Source of the DNA: Bryobacterales bacterium
GTDB lineage: Bacteria; Acidobacteriota; Terriglobia; Bryobacterales; Bryobacteraceae
Assembly: GCA_019261985.1 (NCBI GenBank)
Contig: JAFAQY010000008.1
Location: 1-62,348 of the forward strand
Direction: 5' to 3'
Length of the DNA stretch: 62,348 nucleotides
The notes under the pieces are model-generated. The model was given only the letters and a program-made list of their open reading frames with translations, had not been told where the DNA came from and did no database searches. A program made the translations under genes and the position numbers. Of this stretch, positions 1-7,493 are shown in pieces (the stretch's first letter is position 1; each line of letters opens with the position of its first letter).

Positions 1-111
1 AAGCCCAAATATATTGTTACGGAACCATGGGTCGGTTACCGGTTTATAGATCCCGCCGACGAGAATGGGATTCGCGCTCCTTCAGAGCCGGCGCAGCCGT
101 CACAACTCTAG
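1..111 (+). CDS. kdpE: C-terminal end of a KdpE/OmpR-type response regulator (partial, 5' end outside window)
   Basis: The first frame reads KPKYIVTEPWVGYRF followed by about 20 variable residues and a TAG stop at 109-111. The HPxYIxTExGxGYRF-type string is the final beta-hairpin of the winged-helix DNA-binding domain of OmpR-family regulators, and TEPWVGYRF is typical of KdpE, which controls the Kdp potassium ATPase with the sensor kinase KdpD. Only 36 codons are in the window, so the receiver domain and the kinase partner cannot be checked. An OmpR-family tail is secure; the KdpE assignment is an inference from the wording of the last strand. Confidence 0.75.
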   Translation, partial: KPKYIVTEPWVGYRFIDPADENGIRAPSEPAQPSQL

Positions 112-330
112 CTCGTCTTGAATCAGCATCTCTCGCGAAGTGAAAACCTGCCAAATCATCAGGCGGCCGATCTGCGCCCAAAAGCCTACGTAGCTGTTTT
201 TCTTCGTGATCTCGACTGAGCGGCGGAACAAATACATAATGTCCGCTGTTTGATCGTTCTTCGCGACACCATAAACGACGATCCGGTAATACTCGCCGTC
301 AGCTTCCAGAAATGCTTCCTCATTGCCCAA
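100..330 (-). CDS. Hypothetical protein, 76 aa, low confidence
   Basis: I do not recognise this product. The frame uses a TTG start and reads as ordinary protein sequence (EADGEYYRIVVYGVAKND), with a hydrophobic middle segment (VGFWAQIGRLMIWQVF) and an acidic end. The open frame continues upstream of the TTG without an ATG or GTG until a stop near 377, and that extension (DGKLLPCAARNAKLGN) also looks protein-like, so the true start may be absent or the gene may be a remnant. It overlaps the end of the kdpE-like gene tail to tail by 12 bases. No ribosome binding site is evident. Confidence 0.35.
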   Translation of the reverse strand: MGNEEAFLEADGEYYRIVVYGVAKNDQTADIMYLFRRSVEITKKNSYVGFWAQIGRLMIWQVFTSREMLIQDELEL

Positions 331-640
331 CTTGGCATTCCGCGCCGCGCACGGGAGGAGCTTCCCATCGTCAACATGTTCTCACGGCGGCCGAAGTCCC
401 CGTGGCCGTTCGGTTAAAGGCGGCTTTGGCAGTTCTCCACAGCATGGGAACACTACAGCCCGAGCCGATCGGCAAGATAGACCCTGAGGCGATAGAGTCC
501 GATTTGTCGGACGATTCGATTAGAATTTTGCCACTTTTTTCCCTAGGCCGATAAAGCATCGCCCTTGCAACTTATTGGAATTACGAATTCTACTGCGAGA
601 ACCACCCATCAGGACGGAGCAAACAGATAGGAGCAGCCCA
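331..640. other. Intergenic stretch without a supportable gene
   Basis: Short opposing frames cover this stretch, but none has a recognisable domain, a convincing start or an initiation site. A plus-strand frame ending at 554 (LKAALAVLHSMGTLQPEPIG) faintly resembles the end of a carboxymuconolactone-decarboxylase-type protein, too weakly to call. The last 15 bases hold the GGAG-type ribosome binding site of the next gene. Confidence 0.4.
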
Positions 641-1228
641 ATGCCCGGGATACGCCCTTGCGGCAACACAAACGGCAACGAGCAAACCGCTTGCAGGTCT
701 TGCGGGGCCGGATTTCCGATATGCGACCTATTCATCATGCGGAAGCCGGCTTCGCGACATGCAAGAGGCCGCTCAGTTCTGCACACGTCGTGCCGACGCC
801 TTGGTCGTGTCTTGCTCCACATAATCTTACGCCTGGGAATAGGAAGTCTGATCTATATCCTCTGGCGCACCCCAACGCTGAGAGTGTTCAGGTGGTTCGA
901 TACCTTGGGAATCACGTGGTGGATTTTACGCCTTCGGCAGTTTTTTGCTCCGTGTCGGGCGTTTGTTCCCGCGTGGGCATTATTCAGCTTGCCCGTGGCG
1001 CTCTGGATGTATGCCATGGTCGCCTGGTTTCAGATGGCGCTGTCGGGAAGTGACAGGCTGATCCGGTGGATTTGGCTGTCCATAGCCCTTACTTTGGGTG
1101 TTGGAAGTGAACTGGGCCAGTTGTGCCGCCTTGTTCCAGGGACGTTTGACGGAAGAGACGTTGCTTTCTACCTTGCTGGATGGATTGCGGCAATAGTTTG
1201 CACTCCGAAGAAGGAAATCCCAGAATGA
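641..1228 (+). CDS. VanZ-like membrane protein with a degenerate N-terminal zinc ribbon
   Basis: The start was chosen at the ATG preceded by GGAG at proper spacing; a longer frame from 575 lacks this. The 195-aa product opens with a zinc-ribbon-like string, CGNTN...ACRSCGAGF, which keeps three cysteines where a double CxxC ribbon would have four. Hydrophobic segments follow. The C-terminus (SELGQLCRLVPGTFDGRDVAFYLAG) matches the E-x-x-Q ... D signature of VanZ-like proteins, membrane proteins linked loosely to glycopeptide resistance but mostly of unknown role. Its TGA overlaps the next ATG (ATGA), so the two genes are probably co-translated. Family assignment is moderate; the function is unknown. 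Confidence 0.6.
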   Translation: MPGIRPCGNTNGNEQTACRSCGAGFPICDLFIMRKPASRHARGRSVLHTSCRRLGRVLLHIILRLGIGSLIYILWRTPTLRVFRWFDTLGITWWILRLRQFFAPCRAFVPAWALFSLPVALWMYAMVAWFQMALSGSDRLIRWIWLSIALTLGVGSELGQLCRLVPGTFDGRDVAFYLAGWIAAIVCTPKKEIPE

Positions 1229-2269
1229 AACCCAACCTCATCTGCCTATCGGGGCTTGTAATAATGCTCCTGTTGGCTGGCGGGAGCGATGACACGGGAA
1301 CGAGCGTGCGCCCGGCATCTTCGCCTACCGCTCCATCCCTGGAATCACCGCATGAAAAGCGCCTTGCCGACCTGCGCAAAAAACGAGAGGACCTGGGATT
1401 GAGGGTGGCCATGGCGCGTGAGGATGCGCGGCTCGTTGTTGGTGAGGTTAGGAAGCTGAGCTTGGAACCATTCCCAGATCCCGACGAGCGCAGATTTCTG
1501 ATGGTCAAAATGGACGAAGAGGAAAAGCGCATTGCCGAACTGGAGCCAGAGCTAAAGCTCATCGACGCTGAAATTCAAAAGGAAGAGCAAAACCAACTCA
1601 CAGAGAACACATCACTAGCGGACGCCTCCAGAGAACCTACGACGCCACAAACGTTAAACGCAGATGAAATCCGGAGATTAACGAAGCAGCGGCAATACGA
1701 CTCCGAGCTTATCGCGGCGGTGAATGGCATCTTAAGCGGCTCGTCTGCCCCCGATCGCGCTGAAATTTATTGCGGCTTCACTGTTGACCAAACGGAGGCC
1801 CTCGCTGGTCCTGACCACCGCGACACACAGGTTCAGGACTTCGATCACCGCGCAAGAATCGAGAACTGCAAGGCAGCAGTGCTGATCGGCTACCAAGGCA
1901 TGCCTAGCCCCGAAGAGTTTCGTTCAAAGGCTGACAAGGCTCAAGAGGATCTAAGAGAGATTGACGCAAAGCTTGGTTCGCAATATTCTCTATCGTCGTC
2001 TCCGGTTGGATCCCCAGCAAGAGACTACCTCAAAAGTGGCTACGCGAAAAGGCAGGGGCGACCCTGACGGGGCCATCGCGGATTTCACCAGAGCCATCGA
2101 ACTCAGACCGGATTATGCTGAAGCCTACTACTTTCGCGGCCTTGCAAAGCGGGCGAAAGGCGATAAAGACGGGGCCGTTGCGGATTTCATGAAAGCCATC
2201 GGGCTTAAGCCGGACTATGCGGAGGCCAAGGCGCAGCTGAGGACTGTTGCTGGCAATCCTGCGCGGTAG
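1225..2269 (+). pseudogene. Secreted coiled-coil/TPR protein interrupted by a one-base frameshift
   Basis: The first frame (1225-2067) has a signal-like start (MKPNLICLSGLVIMLLLAGG), a charged coiled coil at about residues 45-115, and ends in SGYAKRQGRP-stop. A second frame ending at 2269 carries GDPDGAIADFTRAIELRP and GDKDGAVADFMKAIGLKP, two clear TPR units. If one G is removed from the GGGG run at 2055-2058 the frames join as SGYAKRQGDPDGAIADF, exactly the expected TPR repeat, giving a protein of 347 aa. The signal region resembles a lipoprotein leader but has no lipobox Cys. TPRs bind protein partners; the specific role is unknown. The frameshift could be a real mutation or a homopolymer error. 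Confidence 0.7.
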
Positions 2270-2463
2270 GCTAGTGGCCTTTGCGCGCGGCAACAGTGGC
2301 GGCGGAAGCCTTCTTCGCGCGATCGGCGCGTTAATGGCGGCAAAAGGCGATCGCAGCAATCACCCTACACCCAATCACCGAAAATTCGGAGGTGGTCCCT
2401 GTGAAAGTCCCTGTAGTCGGCGGGTCCCATCCAATTCAGTAACTCACAACTTATTGAAGGAAT

Positions 2464-2539
2464 TGGTGGGCCCTGTAGGATTTGAACCTACGACCAACGG
2501 ATTATGAGTCCGCTGCACTAACCGCTGTGCTAAGGGCCC
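2464..2539 (-). tRNA. tRNA-Ile(CAT), lysidine-type minor isoleucine tRNA
   Basis: The reverse strand folds into a full cloverleaf with a 7-bp acceptor stem GGGCCCT/AGGGCCC, discriminator A and an encoded CCA. The anticodon loop is CTCATAA, so the anticodon is CAT. The body (CTTAGC, GGTTAG, GACTCATAATC, TGGTC) closely matches the bacterial minor tRNA-Ile in which C34 is converted to lysidine by TilS so that it reads AUA. An elongator or initiator Met tRNA would have a different D arm and anticodon stem. It is 76 nt long. Confidence 0.9.
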
Positions 2540-2642
2540 GTGTTAGCTGCTTCGCTCGTCCAACATAGTAACAAAGACAGGCCAACCCTCAAATCTGCCT
2601 GCGGCGGAGCGGAAGTAAGGTCAGTCGGGCGGGGTAGGAAGG

Positions 2643-2665
2643 CGGGCGGACTTATCGTCCGCCCG
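2643..2665. terminator. Strong GC hairpin downstream of the small Lys-rich gene
   Basis: CGGGCGGAC at 2643-2651 pairs perfectly with GTCCGCCCG at 2657-2665 around a TTATC loop, giving nine base pairs. It lies just past the stop of the minus-strand gene at 2682 and upstream of the tRNA-Ile gene. No T-run follows on the minus strand, so it may slow polymerase or protect a 3' end rather than act as a classical intrinsic terminator. Confidence 0.45.
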
Positions 2666-2681
2666 TGCTCAACTGTATTAA

Positions 2682-2849
2682 CTAATAATTAGTATCAGAT
2701 CTGTCCTTCTTCGGCTGTTCTTTCTTCTTCTTCTTGTTATTTTTCTTCTTCTTGCCGTCTTCTTGCTTTGGCAAGTCCTGGGCAAGCGCTGTGACGGCGA
2801 CGCCGGCGATTAGGGTTAAGCCAAGCATCGCTGTAATCACTCTCTTCAT
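2682..2849 (-). CDS. Small secreted lysine-rich protein, 55 aa
   Basis: A 55-codon frame opens with a good ribosome binding site (GAGAGGA about 9 nt upstream) and a textbook signal peptide, MKRVITAMLGLTLIAGVAVT then ALAQ, with predicted cleavage after Ala-Gln or at AQ-D. The mature peptide is only about 30 residues and is dominated by lysine runs (KKKKNNKKKKKEQPKK) with a short polar tail. I know of no enzymatic role; a highly basic exported peptide could bind anionic envelope polymers, but that is speculation. The gene stands alone between a strong hairpin and the decayed patch to its right. Confidence 0.65.
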   Translation of the reverse strand: MKRVITAMLGLTLIAGVAVTALAQDLPKQEDGKKKKNNKKKKKEQPKKDRSDTNY

Positions 2850-2983
2850 TTCGTGTGTTTCCTCTCTGGCGTGGGAAATGGTTGTACGACTCGTTCATCA
2901 TAACAGGGGTGGCGGGTCCGACTTTCTGGATCATTTGTATTCAGGCGATGTCGGACCGTTTATATGGCGACGGGGTTAACGGC

Positions 2984-3120
2984 CTACTGCAGAGCGAACA
3001 TATTCAACGTATCTGTCGCGACAATGGCGACGTACTCTTTGCCGTTCTTTCCCACATACACCGTCGGAATCGCGTTGCCGTTCCGTCCCATTTTGTAGAT
3101 CCCATAGCTTCCTGCCGGTC
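2984..3120 (-). pseudogene. Duplicated 3' end of a PQQ dehydrogenase gene
   Basis: The reverse strand encodes GRKLWD, then after a one-base shift MGRNGNAIPTVYVGKNGKEY and VAIVATDTLNMFALQ-stop. This is nearly the same as the C-terminus of the intact dehydrogenase at 4024-5940 (GRELWDYKMERNGNANPMVY ... DTLNVFALQ). Similarity runs a few bases past the stop into the flank and ends abruptly near 3120. An extra T after the WD codons breaks the frame. It is a non-functional segment left by a duplication or recombination between dehydrogenase paralogues, followed 10 bases later by a degenerate tRNA. Confidence 0.8.
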
Positions 3121-3130
3121 GGGGAGATTC

Positions 3131-3203
3131 GTGGCCCTGTAGGATTCGAACCGCCGACCAACGGATTGTGAGTCCGATTCACGAACCGCTGTGCTAAGTG
3201 CCC
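3131..3203 (-). pseudogene. Decayed copy of the tRNA-Ile(CAT) gene
   Basis: The reverse strand aligns base for base with the tRNA at 2464-2539 apart from roughly nine substitutions and a lost base near the 3' end. The anticodon loop now reads CTCACAA. The T-stem has two adjacent mismatches, the acceptor stem has an A-G mismatch and the CCA end is disrupted, so a functional tRNA is unlikely. Its position beside an integrase remnant suggests a tRNA duplicate produced at an integration site. Confidence 0.75.
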
Positions 3204-3277
3204 AAGTAGTGAACTTGTGGGCGAGCTACGAGCGTCCGCAACTCCGCCAAAACTGGCGACTGTGCCGACCTTCGTAA

Positions 3278-3529
3278 CTATGTCTTCCTCTCGACACTCC
3301 TCCGCCCTCGGCTGTTTCCGAGCTTTTCGAATGCGCGCTCAGCGGCTTCCTGCGACGGATGTGTACTCTTGGCTGACTTAATCGAGCTGTGTCCGGCAAT
3401 TTTCATAATCGTGAACGCCTCCACTCTCGCGTCGCCGAGTCTCGTCAGCGTCGTGTGTCTGACGCCGTGCAGCCCGAATTCGCTTCGAAGCGCTCTCGGT
3501 GGGAACCCTCGTACCGCTAAGCTCGGCAA
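3278..3529 (-). pseudogene. Tyrosine recombinase (phage-type integrase) C-terminal remnant
   Basis: The 83-residue frame holds the last part of a tyrosine recombinase catalytic domain: LHGVRHTTLTRLGDARVEAF then IMKIAGHSS, which are the HxxR box and the GH box. The end reads AKSTHPSQEAAERAFEKL where the family usually has a catalytic Tyr (QRYVHP type), so the nucleophile is replaced by Ser. The N-terminal DNA-binding part and the first catalytic Arg are absent. Together with the degenerate tRNA to its left it marks an old integration at a tRNA gene. Confidence 0.75.
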
Positions 3530-3577
3530 TCCTCAATTAACCGTGAGAATTTTCTCTCATTCGAAACACTAATTTCC

Positions 3578-3991
3578 ATGCGACTACTATCGTTGTCTCT
3601 GGCTACATTGCTGCTCGCTGGTTCGGCGGGCGCAGGCGATTCTGGCAGTATTCCGTCCGGCGCGAAGATCTATGTCGATTCCATGGATGGCTTCGGTTCC
3701 TACGTCATCGCCGCACTCGGGAAAAAGAAGGTTCCCGTCGTCGTTGTGGTCGATAAAGAGAAAGCGGAATTTGTAATCGCTGGCAACCAGGAATCTCAGA
3801 AGGCTGGATGGGCCAAAATCCTGTTGACCCGTTCGGCGCAATCCACCGAAGAGGCAAGCATAAATGTGACCAATATTGCGACGGGTGAGATCGTATTTGC
3901 TTACAACGTGAACAAGGGCAGCGCCGTGCGCGGCAAGCAGAGCGCAGCCGAGGCGTGCGCGAAACACCTGAAGGATGCCGTCCGTCACTGA
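3578..3991 (+). CDS. Secreted protein of unknown function, 137 aa
   Basis: A clear signal peptide (MRLLSLSLATLLLAGSAGAG) precedes a compact alpha/beta-looking domain with strands such as GAKIYVDSMDGFGSYVIAAL and VPVVVVVDKEKAEFVIAG, and ends in a helix (AAEACAKHLKDAVRH). I do not recognise a named family. The alternation of strands and the closing helix suggest a small periplasmic domain of the sort found beside CsgG-like or stress-response proteins, which is inference only. It lies alone on the plus strand, converging on the PQQ dehydrogenase. No strong ribosome binding site is visible before the ATG. Confidence 0.75.
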   Translation: MRLLSLSLATLLLAGSAGAGDSGSIPSGAKIYVDSMDGFGSYVIAALGKKKVPVVVVVDKEKAEFVIAGNQESQKAGWAKILLTRSAQSTEEASINVTNIATGEIVFAYNVNKGSAVRGKQSAAEACAKHLKDAVRH

Positions 3992-4023
3992 TTTCCGAAC
4001 GAACGTCAAAACGAGGTTAAGAC

Positions 4024-5940
4024 CTACTGCAGCGCGAACACATTCAACGTATCTGTCGCCACAATGGCGACGTACTGTTTGCCGTTCTTTCCCGCATACA
4101 CCATCGGGTTCGCGTTCCCGTTCCGTTCCATTTTGTAGTCCCACAGCTCCCTGCCGGTCTTGGAATCGAACGCACGGAAACGTGCATCGTTGCTTGCTCC
4201 GATAAAGACGAGGCCGCCCGCCGTCACCGTCGGGCCTGCGCTCCCGGTACTGCCGGTGTCCTGTTTGCCTTCAGGCAGGCGATCCGTCAGCCCGAGGCGC
4301 ACCTCCCACGCAATATCGCCGGTATTTGCGTTGACGGCGAACAAGCGTCCCCATGGTGGTTTCTGGCACGGCATGCCTAGCGCGCTGAACCCGTTATACG
4401 GCCCAGGACCGTTAATGCTCCCGCGATCGTAAGGCTGCGGCGAGCCGTTTCCGCTGCCATAATTGCCGCCTTCGACCTTCTTTTCGATCCAGCCGCTCAA
4501 AGCCGAGTCGTGGGTCTGAACGTAGACATAGCCCGTAGTAGGATCCGCCGCTGTGCCGCCCCAATTCGGTCCGCCGTTGCCGGGAAATTGAAGCGTGCTT
4601 TTCGGCGGAGCGCCCGCTTCATGGAAAAGGAACGGTGTAAACGGTCCCGCGTTGTAAAAGCCCCCTGCTTTGTCCCATAGCTCCTGGCAGGCTTTCACAT
4701 GTTCGGCGGTCGTATCCTCCGCCGTGACCATATCTTCTTTCTTGAAGCTGGTGCGCGCCAGCGCCGGAGGCTTCAGCGGGAACGGCTGAGTGGGAGAATA
4801 CCACTCACCGGGAACATCGCCTTTGGGTACCGGACGCTCCTCGACGCCGAACACCGGTTTACCGTTGGTGCGATCAAGGATGAACATCCAGGCGCTCTTG
4901 CCGATTGCCGCCAGAGCTGGAACTTTGCGCCCGTTTCGGGTGATGTCGATCAGGCTCGGCGCGGGCGGCAGGTCGGTGTCCCACAGATCGTGGTGCACGA
5001 TTTGAAAATGCCATTTGTATTTACCTGTATCGGCATCCACCGCGACTACCGAATTGCCGTAGAGATTCGCGCCCGGCCGATCGCCGCCCCAATAATTTCC
5101 AGCCGGGCTTCCCAAAGGCATGTAGAGCAGGTTGCGGTCTTCATCCACGGTCAAATACCATCCCCAAACGTTAAGGCCCGCGCGCTTCTTCCATCCGTCA
5201 TCGAGCCACGTTTCATGCCCCGGCTCACCCGGTTGGGGAGTGGTTCTGAAGATCCACGACTTCGCTCCGGTGCGTGCGTCGAATGTCCGCAGATCGCCGG
5301 GCGGCCCATCCGTGCTCTCGCCGTTACTGATCCCCAGCACGATCAGGTTCTTGTAAACGTAGGGAGCGCCGCCCCAGTTCATCTCAATATCAACCGAGCC
5401 TTCCTTGCCGAAGCCGGGATCCACCTTGCCCGTGTTCGCATTTAGCGCCATCATGCTACGGCCGGCCGTAAAGAGAATTCGTGGAGGATTGTTCTGATCG
5501 CCAGGCCAGTAACCGACCGCGCGATTGCCCACCGCGGCGGAAGCGGTGTAAGACCAGATCTCTTTGCCGCTATCTGCTTCGAGCGCGAACACGCGGTTTC
5601 CGCCGGGAAAATACATTACTCCGTTCACGACGATAGGAGTGACCTCCGGCGACAGCCCTCCTGCGCCGCCGCCTTTGCCTTTACCCTTGCCGCCACCCTT
5701 CTCCGCATCTGGCGGGGCCGGAAGAGGAATGGGTTTGTAACTCCAGGCCAATTTCAAATTCGAGACATTCGCCGCGGTGATCTGCTTTAAAGGCGAGTAG
5801 CGCGTGCTCGCGAAATCGCGGCTATAAAGCGGCCAATCGCCCGCGGGGATCGGTTTAGGAGCCGTTCCCTTTTTTTCGTTCTGCGCAAAAACTGGGAGCG
5901 CGAGAGCGGCGAACAGGAGCATGATCCACATGAAGCGCAT
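4024..5940 (-). CDS. Periplasmic PQQ-dependent dehydrogenase (quinoprotein glucose/alcohol dehydrogenase family)
   Basis: The start at 5940 is set by a GAGGGAG site next to the ATG and a signal peptide (MRFMWIMLLFAALALPVFAQ). The 638-aa protein is an eight-bladed propeller: repeated tryptophan-docking strings such as ALEADSGKEIWSY, TFDARTGAKSWIF, VDADTGKYKWHFQ and SKTGRELWDYK are visible, with the QIVHHDLWDTDLPPAP segment typical of PQQ dehydrogenases. It would oxidise a sugar or alcohol in the periplasm using PQQ and calcium and feed the respiratory chain. No cytochrome c CxxCH motif is present, so electrons must pass to a separate carrier or quinone. The substrate cannot be fixed from sequence. 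A 137-bp duplicate of its 3' end lies at 2984-3120. Confidence 0.9.
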   Translation of the reverse strand: MRFMWIMLLFAALALPVFAQNEKKGTAPKPIPAGDWPLYSRDFASTRYSPLKQITAANVSNLKLAWSYKPIPLPAPPDAEKGGGKGKGKGGGAGGLSPEVTPIVVNGVMYFPGGNRVFALEADSGKEIWSYTASAAVGNRAVGYWPGDQNNPPRILFTAGRSMMALNANTGKVDPGFGKEGSVDIEMNWGGAPYVYKNLIVLGISNGESTDGPPGDLRTFDARTGAKSWIFRTTPQPGEPGHETWLDDGWKKRAGLNVWGWYLTVDEDRNLLYMPLGSPAGNYWGGDRPGANLYGNSVVAVDADTGKYKWHFQIVHHDLWDTDLPPAPSLIDITRNGRKVPALAAIGKSAWMFILDRTNGKPVFGVEERPVPKGDVPGEWYSPTQPFPLKPPALARTSFKKEDMVTAEDTTAEHVKACQELWDKAGGFYNAGPFTPFLFHEAGAPPKSTLQFPGNGGPNWGGTAADPTTGYVYVQTHDSALSGWIEKKVEGGNYGSGNGSPQPYDRGSINGPGPYNGFSALGMPCQKPPWGRLFAVNANTGDIAWEVRLGLTDRLPEGKQDTGSTGSAGPTVTAGGLVFIGASNDARFRAFDSKTGRELWDYKMERNGNANPMVYAGKNGKQYVAIVATDTLNVFALQ

Positions 5941-5961
5941 TTCTCCCTCGAAAAAAACGTG

Positions 5962-6300
5962 ATGAATAACCCCGTTCAGTATACAATGAACCTCATGAAT
6001 GACTGGGGTTACGCGCAGGCCCATCCTGACGAGGAATTCGCGAAACTGCATTTGTTTTCGATGAAGAAACGGCAGGACGGCGAAGACATCGAGTTCACGA
6101 TCACCGTGAAAGAATTCTACACCCCGAAAGATCCCGCGCTCAAATTCTTCGCCCAGGCGGATAAGCAGACCAACCAGAAAGTGCTGCCGTTTACTCCGAG
6201 CGGCTGGGGCATCACCTTGCTTGGCGCTCTCGAGGAGTGCGTGAAAGCGGTCAACCGCTTCCCCTATCACAAACCTGAATCCACGACTGTGGGCGCTTAG
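5962..6300 (+). CDS. Conserved-looking cytosolic protein of unknown function, 112 aa
   Basis: The protein has no signal peptide or membrane segment and reads as a compact soluble domain (DEEFAKLHLFSMKKRQDGED, ITVKEFYTPKDPALKFFAQA, TPSGWGITLLGALEECVKAV). I do not recognise the family. A GTG directly precedes the chosen ATG, and an internal ATG at 5986 is also possible. It is divergent from the dehydrogenase, whose start is only about 20 bp away, so the promoter of each gene must lie inside or very near the other. Confidence 0.7.
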   Translation: MNNPVQYTMNLMNDWGYAQAHPDEEFAKLHLFSMKKRQDGEDIEFTITVKEFYTPKDPALKFFAQADKQTNQKVLPFTPSGWGITLLGALEECVKAVNRFPYHKPESTTVGA

Positions 6301-6322
6301 CGCAAACGATCTCGCGCCGAAC

Positions 6323-7246
6323 TCACTTAGCCACCAGCGCACCCCAATGCACGCCCGCGCCGAACGCGGCGAAAACGATCGGTCCGGGCACGGGCGCCTG
6401 CTCGCTCCACTCCGCCGCCGCGATGAGCATGGAGGCCGAGGAAGTATTTCCGTAACGCGAAATATTCGAAAAAACACGCTCGGGAGCGACTCCCAGCGTT
6501 TTTCCCACCCTCACCAACAGATTCTGGTTGGCCTGATGAAGCAGAAAAACCGAAATATCGGTGGCGCTTATCTCCGCGCGTTCAAGTACTTCTTTAATCG
6601 CGGCCGGCATCTTACGCGTGGCCTGAAGAATTACGCTCAACCCATTCATATGTAAGGGAAAATTCCAATCGTAGGCCAAGTCCGTCGAAAACTGACCATC
6701 GCTGTGAAGAACGTGACCCATAATCTGCCACTTTCCCGGACGATCGCTGACCAGTGCTGCCCCAGCTCCGTCGCCGAAGAGCATCGCCGTGTTTGGATCA
6801 AGCGGATGGCGTTCGATAATCGCCGACATCTTCTCTGCTGCAACCACCAGAACGTTTCCGTAGGTTTCTGCTAAGCGCGATGCCAGCGCCAGCCCAAATA
6901 GGCTTCCCGCGCTAGCCATCGGAAGATCGATCGCGGGCGTCGTCCCTAAGCCAAGCCGGGCTGCAAGAGCAGCAGCGGGGGCAGGGAACCCGGGAGGAGC
7001 GCTCCCCGATGCAAGAACCACCAGCCCGATTTCCGAAGCGGACAAGCCCGCTCGCGCCATGCAAGCCAGTGCGGCTTCGGCTCCGAGATCAACAATGCTA
7101 GTGGTCGCCGTGGCCCATCGCCGCTCCCGAATTCCCGAGGCGTTCTCGATCCACTCCGGAGTGCAGCCCAGTCGCTCAGCCAGTTCGGAGTTTGTAACCA
7201 CTCGCTTCGGAACCCACGCGCCGAACGCGTGCAGGTACGGGTTCAT
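6323..7246 (-). CDS. KASIII (FabH-like) condensing enzyme homologue with catalytic Cys replaced by Ser
   Basis: The 307-aa product aligns along its length with beta-ketoacyl-ACP synthase III (GIRERR, FGDGAGAALVSD, HQAN, GNTSSASM). His237 and Asn267 of the catalytic triad are present, but the nucleophile position reads DLPMASAGSLFGL with Ser112 where FabH has Cys112 in AACAGF. Normal decarboxylative condensation through a cysteinyl thioester is therefore doubtful. Known Ser variants such as DpsC of daunorubicin synthesis act in starter-unit selection or acyl transfer. The gene overlaps the upstream ACP gene by four bases, so the two are surely co-expressed and the ACP is its likely partner. 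It may transfer an acyl group to an oxygen or nitrogen acceptor. Confidence 0.88.
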   Translation of the reverse strand: MNPYLHAFGAWVPKRVVTNSELAERLGCTPEWIENASGIRERRWATATTSIVDLGAEAALACMARAGLSASEIGLVVLASGSAPPGFPAPAAALAARLGLGTTPAIDLPMASAGSLFGLALASRLAETYGNVLVVAAEKMSAIIERHPLDPNTAMLFGDGAGAALVSDRPGKWQIMGHVLHSDGQFSTDLAYDWNFPLHMNGLSVILQATRKMPAAIKEVLERAEISATDISVFLLHQANQNLLVRVGKTLGVAPERVFSNISRYGNTSSASMLIAAAEWSEQAPVPGPIVFAAFGAGVHWGALVAK

Positions 7247-7473
7247 CTGGCCAGATAGGCCTCCATTCGCGATAAGGAATCGAACTTCCGCGGATTCAGG
7301 TCGGAATCCGGAATCTTAATCGTAAATTCCTCTTCGATCGCGCTCACCAAATCGGGAAGCATGAAGGAATCCAGCAGTCCGCTTTCGAACAGAGATTCGT
7401 CGGGATCTTGAGGGACACGCTTTTCCGCGACTTTTTCCACAACCGCGCGGAGGCGCTCACGAGTATCGGGCAT
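7243..7473 (-). CDS. Dedicated acyl carrier protein, 76 aa
   Basis: The size and pattern match an acyl carrier protein: a first helix (RERLRAVVEKVAEKRV), the attachment region SLFESGLLDSFMLPDLVSAI and the final FDSLSRMEAYLAR helix. Ser36 in the LDS motif is the probable phosphopantetheine site. It differs from the housekeeping ACP (GADSLDxVEL) and so looks like a pathway-specific carrier. The 3' end overlaps the KASIII-like gene by ATGA, and the glycosyltransferase gene ends 20 bp upstream. The trio suggests transfer of an acyl chain onto a glycolipid or similar product. Confidence 0.88.
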   Translation of the reverse strand: MPDTRERLRAVVEKVAEKRVPQDPDESLFESGLLDSFMLPDLVSAIEEEFTIKIPDSDLNPRKFDSLSRMEAYLAR

Positions 7474-7493
7474 TTGCTACTATCGTGCCACGA

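Noticed and set aside
312-554. Plus-strand frame of 80 codons near the left edge
   Set aside because: Its end slightly resembles a carboxymuconolactone-decarboxylase protein, but the start is buried in the opposite frame, there is no ribosome site and no motif is secure.
2247-2507. Plus-strand frame of 86 codons
   Set aside because: It runs into the tRNA-Ile gene and has no domain; it is a shadow.
2643-2665. Classical intrinsic terminator
   Set aside because: The stem is strong but no T-run follows on either strand, so only a terminator-like hairpin is claimed.
3131-3203. A functional tRNA-Val(CAC) gene
   Set aside because: The anticodon would read CAC, but two T-stem mismatches, an acceptor mismatch and a lost CCA make it a decayed copy of tRNA-Ile(CAT).
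4024-5940. Cytochrome c domain in the PQQ dehydrogenase
   Set aside because: No CxxCH motif was found in the frame.
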